The position numbers and the translations under genes were made by a program. Source: Roseovarius mucosus (GTDB taxonomy: Bacteria; Pseudomonadota; Alphaproteobacteria; Rhodobacterales; Rhodobacteraceae). From it: a stretch of 64,000 nt of DNA. The stretch is taken from contig NZ_CP020474.1 of NCBI RefSeq assembly GCF_002080415.1, positions 1,687,501 to 1,751,500 of the forward strand, in the 5' to 3' direction. Shown here piece by piece: positions 8,404 through 17,005 of this stretch. Position 1 is the stretch's first letter, and every line of letters starts with the position of its first letter. A model generated the notes under the pieces. It was not told the DNA's origin and searched no databases. It worked only from the letters and a program-made list of their open reading frames with translations.

Positions 8404-11034
8404 TCAGGTTGCGTCAACCGTCACCTCTGCGCGCGTGCCGCCCAAGGCTGCGAAGGCGCGTTGTCGACAGGTGAGCACGAGAATTTGCTGGTCACGGGCC
8501 GAACGATGGAGCGCGTCAAACATGGCTTCGATGCGGTCATCATCCGAATGGACAAGAGCATCGTCCAAGATCACAGGAACGGGGCGCCCTGAGGCCGCAA
8601 AGAGCCGGGCAAAGGCCAGTCGTGTCAGGATCGCCACCTGTTCGCGGGTGCCGCCCGAAAGGATTTCGAACGACTCGGCCTGACCTTTGCGGGTCAGGGT
8701 CGCGGGCAAAAGGCTGGTGTCGTCAATCGTTAGCAGTGCCCCCGGATAAAGGATGGCGAGCAGCGGCTGCAACTCACGCAGAACCGGGCCAAAATAGGCG
8801 TCTCGGGCGAGGGTTCGCGCCTCGTCCAACGCGCGCCGAAGGCGGGTCAGGGCGCGCACCTCGGCCTCATACCGGGCTGCGCGTGCCTCGGATTCGGCGC
8901 GAGCCCCGGCGAGAGTGGAGAGGCGTTCCTCAATCCCCTCCTCGGCGAGCGCGGTGATGGTGGCATTCAGGCTGGCAAGGTCTTCGCGGTTTTTGGCCAG
9001 ATCACGTGCAGCCTGCTCGACCGCCCCCTTGGCGCGAGCCAGCCGCGCCTCGGTGGTGACAAGGTCCGGCGCTGTGGCGCGCAAACGGTCGCAGGCCTCT
9101 TGCGCCCCGAGGCAGATGTTCGCGAGCGTGGGTTGTCGGGCCTTGAGATCGGCGATTAGCGCAACAAGAGCCTCTGGGTCTCCGGCCTCGGACAGGGCAG
9201 AGTCAAACTGCCGCGCCGCATTGCTGCGATTGGCCTCGGCTGCGGCGCGGGCTTCACCTGCGATCACGGCCAGTTCATGCGCCGCTTTTGCGGCGGCGCG
9301 GGCGGTCGCCTCGTCGGTTTCGGCAGCGGTCAGCGCCTTGGTCAGGGCTGCAACATCCTCAGCTTCTGTCGGGGCATCGGCCACCTCGGCCTGCGCCCGC
9401 GCAAGGGCCGCGCGCAACGCCTCAACACCGTCGGGGGCCACTTCGGCGCAGAGGGCCAAACCCTGTTTCACCTCTGCCTCAAGCTGTTGGGCTTCAGCCC
9501 ATTGCGTGCGGGCGGCGGCCAGCGTGTCAACCTGCGCCTCGGCCAAAAGACGCGCAAGCGCCTGATCTGCTTGCGCAACCTCGGCGGCGCTGTCTGTGCC
9601 GCGCGCAGAACCCGGATCAATGTGCAGCCTGCCAAACCCCGGCAAGGCAAGCTCAGTCGGCACTAAGATCGGCGTCGGGCCTGATCCAAGAGGTTGACCG
9701 TCATGCAGCGCTGGAGAGCCGTCAGGGTGAACCTCGATCGTCACGGCCTGTGCCTCGGCCCGCGCCCGCGCCAGATCAAGCGCGCTTTGGGCCTTGTCGG
9801 CGGCGTCGAGCAGTTTGGACGTGACGCGGATACGGGCGCGCGCCGCTTCGGTCTTGTTCAGCATCGCCCAAAGCTCGGTGGCGCGGTCAAGCCGGCGCTG
9901 GAGATCGTTTGCCTTGATCTGCGCCGCCTGCGCCGCTTGGGCGCGGGTGGCCTGATGCAGACGGTTGCGCAGATCACGCGCCTTGGTGCCTTGGTCCTCG
10001 GCATTCACCGCGGCGGCACTATCGCGTGCGGTCAGCTCAGTGGCGCGCGCGCGGGCCTTCTTTGCCGCTTCTTCGGCCTTGGCAACTGCGCTGCGGGCCT
10101 CCTCAAGGCGGGCGGCGCGGCTTTCGGCGGCCAGCACATCGCGCTGCAAATGCTCGGCATCCAGTGTGGCAAGGCGTAGGGCGGTTTCCGCCTGTGCAAC
10201 CTCGGCCTGATGGGCCTGGGCCGCCTGATGCGCGGCTTCAGCCTCGGCCAAGGTTTGTGCGCGGGCCGCCGTATCCGCAGGATCGGTCAGTCGGGCAAGG
10301 TGACGCTGCACCTCCGCCCGGCGGATCAGGTCATCCGAGAGCCGCTCGGCGCGCGGGCGCAACTCGGCCTCTTCGGTGGCAAGCGTTGCGGCCTCTTCCA
10401 CCGCGCGCGCCCATTCTCCCCCGGCTTTGGGGCGTCCGGTTGCGGTCGCCAATCTCGACAGCGCCTCGGTCACGCGGTCAATCACGCCATCCATCCGCCG
10501 CCCGCCGGTCATCATGTCAATCTCGCCCGCGACAGAAGACAAAAGATCGCGCCGCGCATTCAACCCGCGCTCGCGCTCGCGCTTGTCATCTGCGCTGCTG
10601 CCGTCGGGTTCCAACCCCATCAACCCTTGCCGCACCCAGAGCAGGCCGGACGGGCCTGCCAGACCTCCGCCCATCAGCCGGTCAATCCACGCCTCCGCCT
10701 CATCTGCCTGAGCGATCAGGCGGCCGTTGGTGTCGTGCACTTGCGCCTGCGGGCGGTTGAGCCACCGCTTTGCAATGCGAAACCGCCCCTCCGCAAGCTC
10801 CACCTCGGCCGCCACCTCGGGCGCGCCCCCGGCATGCGGTTGCAGCGCCTTGATGGCCGCATTCCGGCTGTTGTGGCGTTCAAAAAACAACGCATGCAGC
10901 GCGTCAAAAAAGGTCGATTTGCCAAATTCATTCGGTTGAGAGAGCACAGTGATGCCGTCGCCAATCTGGCCAAGGCGTGCGCGCTGACCCGCGAAACGGC
11001 GCACATTGGTCACCTCGATCACCCGGAGCTTCAC
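8404..11034 (-). CDS. SbcC/Rad50-like coiled-coil ATPase
   Basis: 876-residue DNA-repair type ATPase, partner of the SbcD-like nuclease whose gene overlaps it by four bases (ATGA). N-terminal ATP-binding half with the Walker A-like NEFGKST (35-41); long alanine- and glutamate-rich coiled coil from about 205 to 430; a central beta-rich, proline-containing segment at 430-475; return coiled coil 480-745; ABC signature LSGGTREQ (792-799) and Walker B VILDD (821-825). The classical zinc-hook CxxC is absent: the few cysteines (C529, C641, C648, C856) do not form it. It is shorter than E. coli SbcC (1048 residues). Predicted to regulate nuclease cutting of DNA ends or hairpins. Confidence 0.85.
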   Translation of the reverse strand: MKLRVIEVTNVRRFAGQRARLGQIGDGITVLSQPNEFGKSTFFDALHALFFERHNSRNAAIKALQPHAGGAPEVAAEVELAEGRFRIAKRWLNRPQAQVHDTNGRLIAQADEAEAWIDRLMGGGLAGPSGLLWVRQGLMGLEPDGSSADDKRERERGLNARRDLLSSVAGEIDMMTGGRRMDGVIDRVTEALSRLATATGRPKAGGEWARAVEEAATLATEEAELRPRAERLSDDLIRRAEVQRHLARLTDPADTAARAQTLAEAEAAHQAAQAHQAEVAQAETALRLATLDAEHLQRDVLAAESRAARLEEARSAVAKAEEAAKKARARATELTARDSAAAVNAEDQGTKARDLRNRLHQATRAQAAQAAQIKANDLQRRLDRATELWAMLNKTEAARARIRVTSKLLDAADKAQSALDLARARAEAQAVTIEVHPDGSPALHDGQPLGSGPTPILVPTELALPGFGRLHIDPGSARGTDSAAEVAQADQALARLLAEAQVDTLAAARTQWAEAQQLEAEVKQGLALCAEVAPDGVEALRAALARAQAEVADAPTEAEDVAALTKALTAAETDEATARAAAKAAHELAVIAGEARAAAEANRSNAARQFDSALSEAGDPEALVALIADLKARQPTLANICLGAQEACDRLRATAPDLVTTEARLARAKGAVEQAARDLAKNREDLASLNATITALAEEGIEERLSTLAGARAESEARAARYEAEVRALTRLRRALDEARTLARDAYFGPVLRELQPLLAILYPGALLTIDDTSLLPATLTRKGQAESFEILSGGTREQVAILTRLAFARLFAASGRPVPVILDDALVHSDDDRIEAMFDALHRSARDQQILVLTCRQRAFAALGGTRAEVTVDAT

Positions 11035-12146
11035 GCCTGCACCTCCTGACTGAGCGCATAGAGACGCGCGAGTGCCGCAGACGCCGTATCGCGGTCGGAT
11101 TGTGAAAGTGTGGCATCCCCTGCCTCGGCCAGCAACACTTCGGCAGCCTGACGCAGCGCTCCGGCGCGGTCGATCTGGTCAAGGTCTTCGGGCAGCGCCT
11201 CGACGCCCAAAGCAGAGAGGTCCGCCGCGAACCAGCCGAAATCCGGGGCACGAGCGGCCAGCGCGGCCTCGAGCGCGGCGCGGTCAGCCAAAGGCAGGCG
11301 TCCCGTCACAGTGAGCCGCACCAGATGATCGCGTGCACGGCTTTGTGGCAGGATATCAGCAAAGCGAGCGGTCAGATCCTCGCCCGGCAGCAGGTCGAGG
11401 GCCGGGCGACGCCAACGGAACTGCGCGGTTTCGACCGGCGTCACTTCAGCCGTCCCCCCGAGCGTCACAAGAAGCGCAGAACCCGGCGCATCGTGCTTGA
11501 ACCCGTCTGGTTCGGGGGTGCCGGAATACCAGGTGGTTGGCGTCACCTGCATCCGCCCGTGCCAATCGCCAAGGGCGAGATAGTCAAGACCCGAGCGCGC
11601 GGCCCGGTCGGGCGGAATGATGCCCAGGGCCCCCTCTTCGCCCGAGAAATCGGTGATCGCCCCATGCCCAAGCCCGATACGGCGCGCCCCTTGGGGTGTG
11701 GGGGCCGACATCGCCTCGGTCAGATCGCGCCCCGGACGGCGTTGTGTACAAGGCGCAGGCAAGAGCCAATGGTCAGGGGCAAGGGCAACCGGCACCTCAG
11801 ACGTGAGGACCATCAGATTGCCAGGTGGGTCTTGTGCAATCCGCCGCCAAAGTTCGGAGGCCGCAAGGCTGTCGTGGTTGCCGGGCAGCAGCACCCAAGT
11901 CAAATCGCGTTCCTCGCCCATCGCACTGAGGGCTTGCCGCAACGTGTCGGGGGCGGGCGTTTCGGCATCGAACGTATCGCCCGCAAGCAGCACCACCCCT
12001 GCCCCACCATCGCGCGCAGCCTTGGCCAGCCGGGATATCGCGCCATGCCGCGCCTCGCGCAAACGGTGCCGAATGCCCTCGGGATAGCCGCCATAAGCGC
12101 GCCCAAGATGCAGGTCCGAGGTATGAAGAAAGCGGAAGGGGGTCAT
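11031..12146 (-). CDS. SbcD/Mre11-like metallophosphoesterase nuclease
   Basis: 371-residue DNA exonuclease subunit. The start at 12146 (MTPFRFLHTSDLHLG) is preferred over one seven codons upstream because AAGGA lies five bases before it. The dimetal phosphoesterase motifs are present in order: DLHLG near 11, GDTFD near 66, GNHD near 98, and GHGAI and GDWHG further on. Together with the ATPase encoded just downstream it should form an SbcCD/Mre11-Rad50-like complex processing double-strand DNA ends. Family knowledge gives the activity; the pairing and overlap are visible in the sequence. Confidence 0.88.
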   Translation of the reverse strand: MTPFRFLHTSDLHLGRAYGGYPEGIRHRLREARHGAISRLAKAARDGGAGVVLLAGDTFDAETPAPDTLRQALSAMGEERDLTWVLLPGNHDSLAASELWRRIAQDPPGNLMVLTSEVPVALAPDHWLLPAPCTQRRPGRDLTEAMSAPTPQGARRIGLGHGAITDFSGEEGALGIIPPDRAARSGLDYLALGDWHGRMQVTPTTWYSGTPEPDGFKHDAPGSALLVTLGGTAEVTPVETAQFRWRRPALDLLPGEDLTARFADILPQSRARDHLVRLTVTGRLPLADRAALEAALAARAPDFGWFAADLSALGVEALPEDLDQIDRAGALRQAAEVLLAEAGDATLSQSDRDTASAALARLYALSQEVQA

Positions 12147-12267
12147 AGAGGTCCTTGTTGCGCCCAAGCGCTCTGTTTCAGCCTTGCCGCGAATGCGTCA
12201 GAGATCAAGCACTGGCGTATGGTCATCAGGCCGAACAGACAGTTTCACGACACCGCCAACGCATCGC

Positions 12268-13017
12268 TCAGATGGTGCGGCCACCATCAACCTCGAGCAC
12301 CACGCCGGTGATGAAATCCGCCTCGTCCGAGGCGAGATATAGCGCCGCGTTGGCGATGTCGCGTGCCTCGGACAAGCGGCCCATCGGGATGGTCGAGATA
12401 AATCGCGCGCGGTTTTCGGGCGTGTCGGGCATGCCCATGAACTGTTCCAGCAATCCGGTCGCCCCCATCACCGGTGCGATACAACAGACGCGAATCTTGT
12501 CGGGGGCCAGTTCCGCTGCCAATGAGCGCGTCATCAGGTTCACGGCACCCTTGGACGAATTATACCACGTCAGACCGGGACGCGGGCGGATACCTGCGGT
12601 AGAGCCGATGTTGATCATCACCCCGCCTCCAGCAGCACGCCAAAGCGGCACGCAGGTCTTGGTCATGTGAAAGATCGACAGCACGTTTATCTCATAGATC
12701 TTGCGAAATGTCGCCTCGTCGGTGTCCATCAACGGGCTGTTGGGATTGGTCCAGCCTGCGTTGTTGACCACGATATCAAGACCGCCAAAGGCCGCAACAG
12801 TGGCGTCAACGGCAGCCTGCACCTGATCGCCTTTGGAGACATCACAGGTCACGGCGATGGCGTTCTCACCAAGGTCGCGTGCCACGGCGCGCGCACCGTC
12901 CGCGTTCATATCGACCACTGCTACCTTGGCACCTTCGCGGATATAGGTCTCGGCTATGCCCTTGCCAAAGCCCGAAGCCGCGCCGGTCACGAGGGCTCGT
13001 TTTCCATCCAGTCTCAT
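12268..13017 (-). CDS. Short-chain dehydrogenase/reductase (SDR)
   Basis: Cytosolic NAD(P)-dependent oxidoreductase of 249 residues, classical SDR length. The cofactor motif TGAASGFGKG is at residues 11-20, the structural NNAG near 87-90, the catalytic serine in INIGSTAGI near 138, and YNSSK gives the Tyr-x-x-x-Lys pair near 152-156. The C terminus VVLEVDGGRTI is typical of FabG-like enzymes. An acidic residue after the second strand (VVDMN) suggests NAD preference. It lies 41 bases downstream of an aldehyde dehydrogenase gene, so the two probably oxidise an alcohol and then an aldehyde in one catabolic route; the substrate is unknown. Confidence 0.9.
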   Translation of the reverse strand: MRLDGKRALVTGAASGFGKGIAETYIREGAKVAVVDMNADGARAVARDLGENAIAVTCDVSKGDQVQAAVDATVAAFGGLDIVVNNAGWTNPNSPLMDTDEATFRKIYEINVLSIFHMTKTCVPLWRAAGGGVMINIGSTAGIRPRPGLTWYNSSKGAVNLMTRSLAAELAPDKIRVCCIAPVMGATGLLEQFMGMPDTPENRARFISTIPMGRLSEARDIANAALYLASDEADFITGVVLEVDGGRTI

Positions 13018-13058
13018 CTTGCGTTCCTTTGGTCTGGTCTTTTCCGCCTGCGTGCGGC

Positions 13059-14525
13059 CTAGCCGTGATTGTTGATGATCGTCTTGATACGCGAGAATTC
13101 CAGCAGCGCCGCAAAGCCCTTTTCGCGGCCATGCCCGGATTTGCGTATGCCGCCAAACGGCAATTCCACCCCGCCGCCCGCGCCATAGCCGTTGATGAAC
13201 ACCTGACCGCAGCGCATTGCCTTGGCGACACGTTGCTGACGTCCGCCATCTTTGGTCCAGACCGCGGCGACAAGACCGTATTCGGTGGCGTTGGCGATGG
13301 AAATAGCCTCTGCCTCATCCTCGAACGGGATGAGGCAGAGCACAGGGCCGAAAACCTCTTCTTGCGCGATCCGCGCCTTGGGATCACAGGGGCCGAATAC
13401 TGCCGGAGCGACATAATAGCCGCCTTTTGGGGCCTTGGGATCGATGCTGCCACGGGCCATCAAGGGCGCGTCGGCCTCGGCGATATAGGTCTCGACCCGC
13501 TTTTTCTGCTTGGCCGAAATAAGCGGGCCAAGCACCGCATCCTCGCCAGACTCTGAGGCGGCAATCGCGCTGAAACGCGCGGTCAATTCGGTAACGGCGC
13601 GGTCATAGATGCCGCGTTGCAACAACACGCGCGTGCCCGCAGAACAGGTTTGTCCGGCGTTCTGGATCACAGCGTTGACAAGAACGGGCATGGCCGCGTC
13701 AAGATCGGCGTCGTCGAACACGATTTGCGGCGACTTGCCCCCCAGTTCCAGCGTGCAGCCGATGAAATTCTTGGCAGCTGCGGTCTGAACGATCACGCCC
13801 ACTTCGGGCGATCCGGTGAAGGAGATGAAATCTATCCCGCGATGATCCGCCAGAGCCTGACCGGCCACCGCACCGCGCCCGGTCACGATATTGATGGCAC
13901 CGGGCGGAAAGCCCACGTCGAGCGCCAGTTCCGCAATCCGAAGCGCGCTGAGGCAGGCATCCTCGGCGGGTTTCAGGACCGTTGCATTGCCCATGGCCAG
14001 CGCCGGGGCGACCGAGCGGCCAAACATCTGCGCCGGATAGTTCCACGGGATGATATGGCCGGTCACGCCATAAGGCTCGCGGTGCACCTCGACATTATAG
14101 CCGTTGAGAAAGGGCACAATCTCGCCATGCACCTTGTCGGCGCCACCGCCGTAGAATTCAAAATAGCGCGCGGTGACTTTCATGTCAGTGCGCGCCTGTG
14201 CAATCGGCTTGCCGTTGTCGCGCCGCTCGAGCTGGGCCAGAGGTTCGATATTCTCAAGAATACGCTCTGACAGGCGGATCATCAGGCGACCGCGTTCTGC
14301 CGCAGTCAGCCTTGACCATTCGCCACCATCAAAGGCCGCGCGCGCCGCTGCGATGGCCGCGTCGATATCGGCGGCATCGCTGTCGGCGATCTGGGCAAAG
14401 GGCAGCCCGTCAATGGGCGAAAGCACCTCCATCACCCTCCCCGAGCGCGCGGGAACCCAAGCATTGCCAATCAGGTTCAGCGGTTGCGGGATGACCAGCG
14501 TTGCATCGGGGTCAGTGTCTTTCAT
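13059..14525 (-). CDS. NAD(P)-dependent aldehyde dehydrogenase
   Basis: 488-residue enzyme of the ALDH superfamily that oxidises an aldehyde to an acid. The oxyanion-hole asparagine is in IIPWNYPAQM near 155, the general-base glutamate in TLELGGKSPQ near 258, and the nucleophilic cysteine in NAGQTCSAGTR near 292. The C-terminal PFGGIRKSGHGREKG is complete. The closest named groups are betaine-aldehyde and gamma-glutamyl-aldehyde type dehydrogenases, but substrate cannot be set from sequence. Leads the operon with the SDR gene. Confidence 0.92.
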   Translation of the reverse strand: MKDTDPDATLVIPQPLNLIGNAWVPARSGRVMEVLSPIDGLPFAQIADSDAADIDAAIAAARAAFDGGEWSRLTAAERGRLMIRLSERILENIEPLAQLERRDNGKPIAQARTDMKVTARYFEFYGGGADKVHGEIVPFLNGYNVEVHREPYGVTGHIIPWNYPAQMFGRSVAPALAMGNATVLKPAEDACLSALRIAELALDVGFPPGAINIVTGRGAVAGQALADHRGIDFISFTGSPEVGVIVQTAAAKNFIGCTLELGGKSPQIVFDDADLDAAMPVLVNAVIQNAGQTCSAGTRVLLQRGIYDRAVTELTARFSAIAASESGEDAVLGPLISAKQKKRVETYIAEADAPLMARGSIDPKAPKGGYYVAPAVFGPCDPKARIAQEEVFGPVLCLIPFEDEAEAISIANATEYGLVAAVWTKDGGRQQRVAKAMRCGQVFINGYGAGGGVELPFGGIRKSGHGREKGFAALLEFSRIKTIINNHG

Positions 14526-14688
14526 GCCTTGGCTCCTTGCGGTTCAATGCCCCTTGCGATGGTATGTGGCCGGATGGTGGCGACCACAAAAGATACATGT
14601 CGTCGAAGGGTTGGATTCGCTCGTGCCCAGCGTGATCGAGCGATCCCGCGCGCGCAAGCTCTGAAAGGTCTTGGCATGATGTAATGCC

Positions 14689-14716
14689 GGGGCGGCAGGC
14701 CGGGTAAACCCGCCCC
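14689..14716. terminator. Hairpin downstream of the TonB receptor gene
   Basis: GGGGCGG (14689-14695) pairs with CCGCCCC (14710-14716), with a 14-base loop that can itself pair GGG/CCC. It sits 21 bases after the receptor stop on the minus strand. No clear U tract follows, so terminator function is only likely. Confidence 0.4.
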
Positions 14717-14737
14717 TTCTACCGCCCCAAGCCCGTC

Positions 14738-16762
14738 TCAGAAGGTTTTGGCCAGCGTGAGTTTGAAGTTTCGCCCAACCGCCGGGCGGGTAGCAAGATT
14801 AGGCATATACTGTTCGTCAAACACGTTTTCGATCCCAAGACGGAACTCGGTTCCTTCCCACACGCCGCGCTTGGGCGCGATGGTGCCGCGCAAGTTGTGG
14901 ACCGTGTAGCCGTCATCCCGCACCCCGTTGACGGTGATGGAGTCGGCGCTGACAACCTCCCAGCTCAGGTCATAGGTATCGTCAAACACCTTGCCCACGG
15001 TCGCACGCAGGCTGTTGGCCGCAAGATTGCGCCAGTCGCGCACGCCGCCCAATAGATCCACCTCTTCGCCATCGGCGATAGTCGCGTTGAAATCGACGTA
15101 AAAGCCGTTTTCCATGGCATAGGACGCCTCGAACTCTAGCCCTTGGGTCTGGATTTCATCCAGCAGGTTCTGCGCGGGCGTCGTATCGACAAAGGAATTC
15201 ACGTCCCAAAGCTCACTGTCAAAATACGTGACCTTGAGCGCGAGGTTATCATTGTCGCGCCAGAGACCGCGACGGTCATACGAAAAGCCAAGTTCATAGG
15301 TGCGTGATTTTTCGCTCCGCCCTACCCGGATCGGGAATTCCAGATCGTCGATGATCGGCAAAACCTCGGTATAGGCGGCGCTGCCGAACAGGGCAAAGCC
15401 ATTGTCAAAGGCATAGCGCAGCGACAGCCCACCCATCAGCGCATCCTCGGAAAAGCGGCCATCGTTTGGCGCTGTGTCCCCCTCGACCTTTGATGTTTCA
15501 TACCGAATGGCAGGCGTTAAGGTCCAGGCGCGGCCGATGTCGATTTCGTCCACCGCAAAGATCGCCCATCGGTTGTCTTCGCCCCCCGGTGCGGCAAAGG
15601 CATTGACGCGCTCGCGGTTGATATACTCAATCCCCGCCGTCAGATCATGGCGCAACGCGCCGGTGTCAAACAAGGACGTGTTTTTGAGTGTAAGCGTCGT
15701 GGTTTCATAGTCATGGTCAGCGTTGAGAAGCTCCGAGCAAATCGTGATCGGCGCGGGCGGGCTGCCAGGACAAGACACCGCGTTCTGCAAGATCGACTCG
15801 TCAACGTGCGAATATTGCAGCGTCAGATCAACCAGATCATTGAGCGGGTTGAAGTTGTATTTGAGAATGCTGGTCTGGCTTTCGACCTCTCGGTCGACAT
15901 TCCCGAAAAAGGTGAGGTTGCCAAAGCTGTCGAATGGCACGTCGAATTGCGAACTTTGGGTATCCTGATAGCTGGCTTCAATGGAATGGGCCTTTTCTTC
16001 GCCAAAACGATACTTGGCCTTGATCAACCAGGACGGATCGTCAATCCGCGCCCTCAGGGGGTTGATAACAGCGCCATTGCCATCCTCAGGAAAGCCGAGT
16101 CTGCGGCTGACATAGTTGAAGAGCACCCCAAAGTCCTCGGTGGGCTGCCACGCCCCGATGGTCGAGGATGTCACACCATTGCCATTGGTCTGAAACTCAA
16201 GTGTCTGACGCAGTCCAAAGCCGGTTTCGCCCCCGGTGACGTCCTCAGGGTCGATGGTTTCAAGCCGAACCACCCCACCAACCACGCCAGAGCCATATTG
16301 GAACGATCCCACCGTTCCACGGATCACCTCAACCTCCTTGAAGAGGAAAGGATCGGTGAAAAGCTGTGTGCCAATGCGGTAAAGCTCCTCGGACCCGCGC
16401 GTTGCGCCATCGACCTGGATCAGCACCTTTTGATCCGTGCCAAACGTGTCATTCGATCCAAACCCACGGATCGAGATACCCGACCCCTGCGCCGTGTCGC
16501 CATTGAGCAGGGCCACAGACGGCACTGTCACGAGCAATTCGGCCACCGAACCCGCCTGTCGGTCACGGATTTCGTCTTGGTCGATCACGGTCGTGGGGGT
16601 GGCGGTATCGGTTTGCACCGCACGCTTGCTTTCTCCCAGCGTCAGCGTTCCAAGAAACCCCTCTTGGCCGGGTGTTTCCTGTGCCAGACTGGCAGAGCCA
16701 TAGCCGAGCCCCATGCAAAGGCAGGTCGTAGTCAGTAGTCTGCAGCGTGTGCGCGATGTCAT
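14738..16762 (-). CDS. hmuR: TonB-dependent outer-membrane receptor, probably for heme
   Basis: 674-residue outer-membrane transporter; start at 16762 is favoured over one nine codons upstream because AAGGGA lies six bases before it. Signal peptide MTSRTRCRLLTTTCLCMGLG to about SLAQ; plug domain (about 40-165) with the hallmark GSGISIRGFGSN and VEVIRGTVGSFQYGSGVVGG; then a 22-strand-type barrel ending in the terminal aromatic LTLAKTF. It is divergent from hmuSTUV and shares an operator region with it, so heme is the likely substrate. I do not see the FRAP and NPNL boxes of classical heme receptors, which leaves specificity open (heme, haemoprotein or a siderophore). Confidence 0.85.
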   Translation of the reverse strand: MTSRTRCRLLTTTCLCMGLGYGSASLAQETPGQEGFLGTLTLGESKRAVQTDTATPTTVIDQDEIRDRQAGSVAELLVTVPSVALLNGDTAQGSGISIRGFGSNDTFGTDQKVLIQVDGATRGSEELYRIGTQLFTDPFLFKEVEVIRGTVGSFQYGSGVVGGVVRLETIDPEDVTGGETGFGLRQTLEFQTNGNGVTSSTIGAWQPTEDFGVLFNYVSRRLGFPEDGNGAVINPLRARIDDPSWLIKAKYRFGEEKAHSIEASYQDTQSSQFDVPFDSFGNLTFFGNVDREVESQTSILKYNFNPLNDLVDLTLQYSHVDESILQNAVSCPGSPPAPITICSELLNADHDYETTTLTLKNTSLFDTGALRHDLTAGIEYINRERVNAFAAPGGEDNRWAIFAVDEIDIGRAWTLTPAIRYETSKVEGDTAPNDGRFSEDALMGGLSLRYAFDNGFALFGSAAYTEVLPIIDDLEFPIRVGRSEKSRTYELGFSYDRRGLWRDNDNLALKVTYFDSELWDVNSFVDTTPAQNLLDEIQTQGLEFEASYAMENGFYVDFNATIADGEEVDLLGGVRDWRNLAANSLRATVGKVFDDTYDLSWEVVSADSITVNGVRDDGYTVHNLRGTIAPKRGVWEGTEFRLGIENVFDEQYMPNLATRPAVGRNFKLTLAKTF

Positions 16763-16889
16763 CACGTGTCCCTTTCGTTTCCTTGACAATGGCTGTCACA
16801 CCGTTGTGCTTGCGAAAGGCTGGCACGGTTTTTTCGTTTGATTTCAGCGGTCGAACGATCTTTCTGGGATCGGCCTTGCGCTCCTTAGT

Positions 16890-16911
16890 CTTTTATGAGT
16901 AAAAGAGTCAA
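16890..16911. promoter_or_regulatory. Iron-type operator over the receptor promoter
   Basis: In the receptor-hmuS intergenic region a perfect palindrome CTTTTA-TGAG-TAAAAG (16890-16905) overlaps TGA-N9-TCA (16896-16910), the form of the iron-responsive IRO box bound by RirA in Rhizobiales and Rhodobacterales. On the minus strand TTGACT (16911-16906) would be the -35 of the receptor promoter, with a -10 about 17 bases on (CTAAGG), so a bound repressor would block it. Confidence 0.55.
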
Positions 16912-17005
16912 GATTGCGATTCAACTTTGAGAAATCGTTTTCGAGAGCCACGTCCGCGCCGCAGGTGCGATGCAGCCAGCCCATCCATCCAGACATGAGG
17001 CCGGC

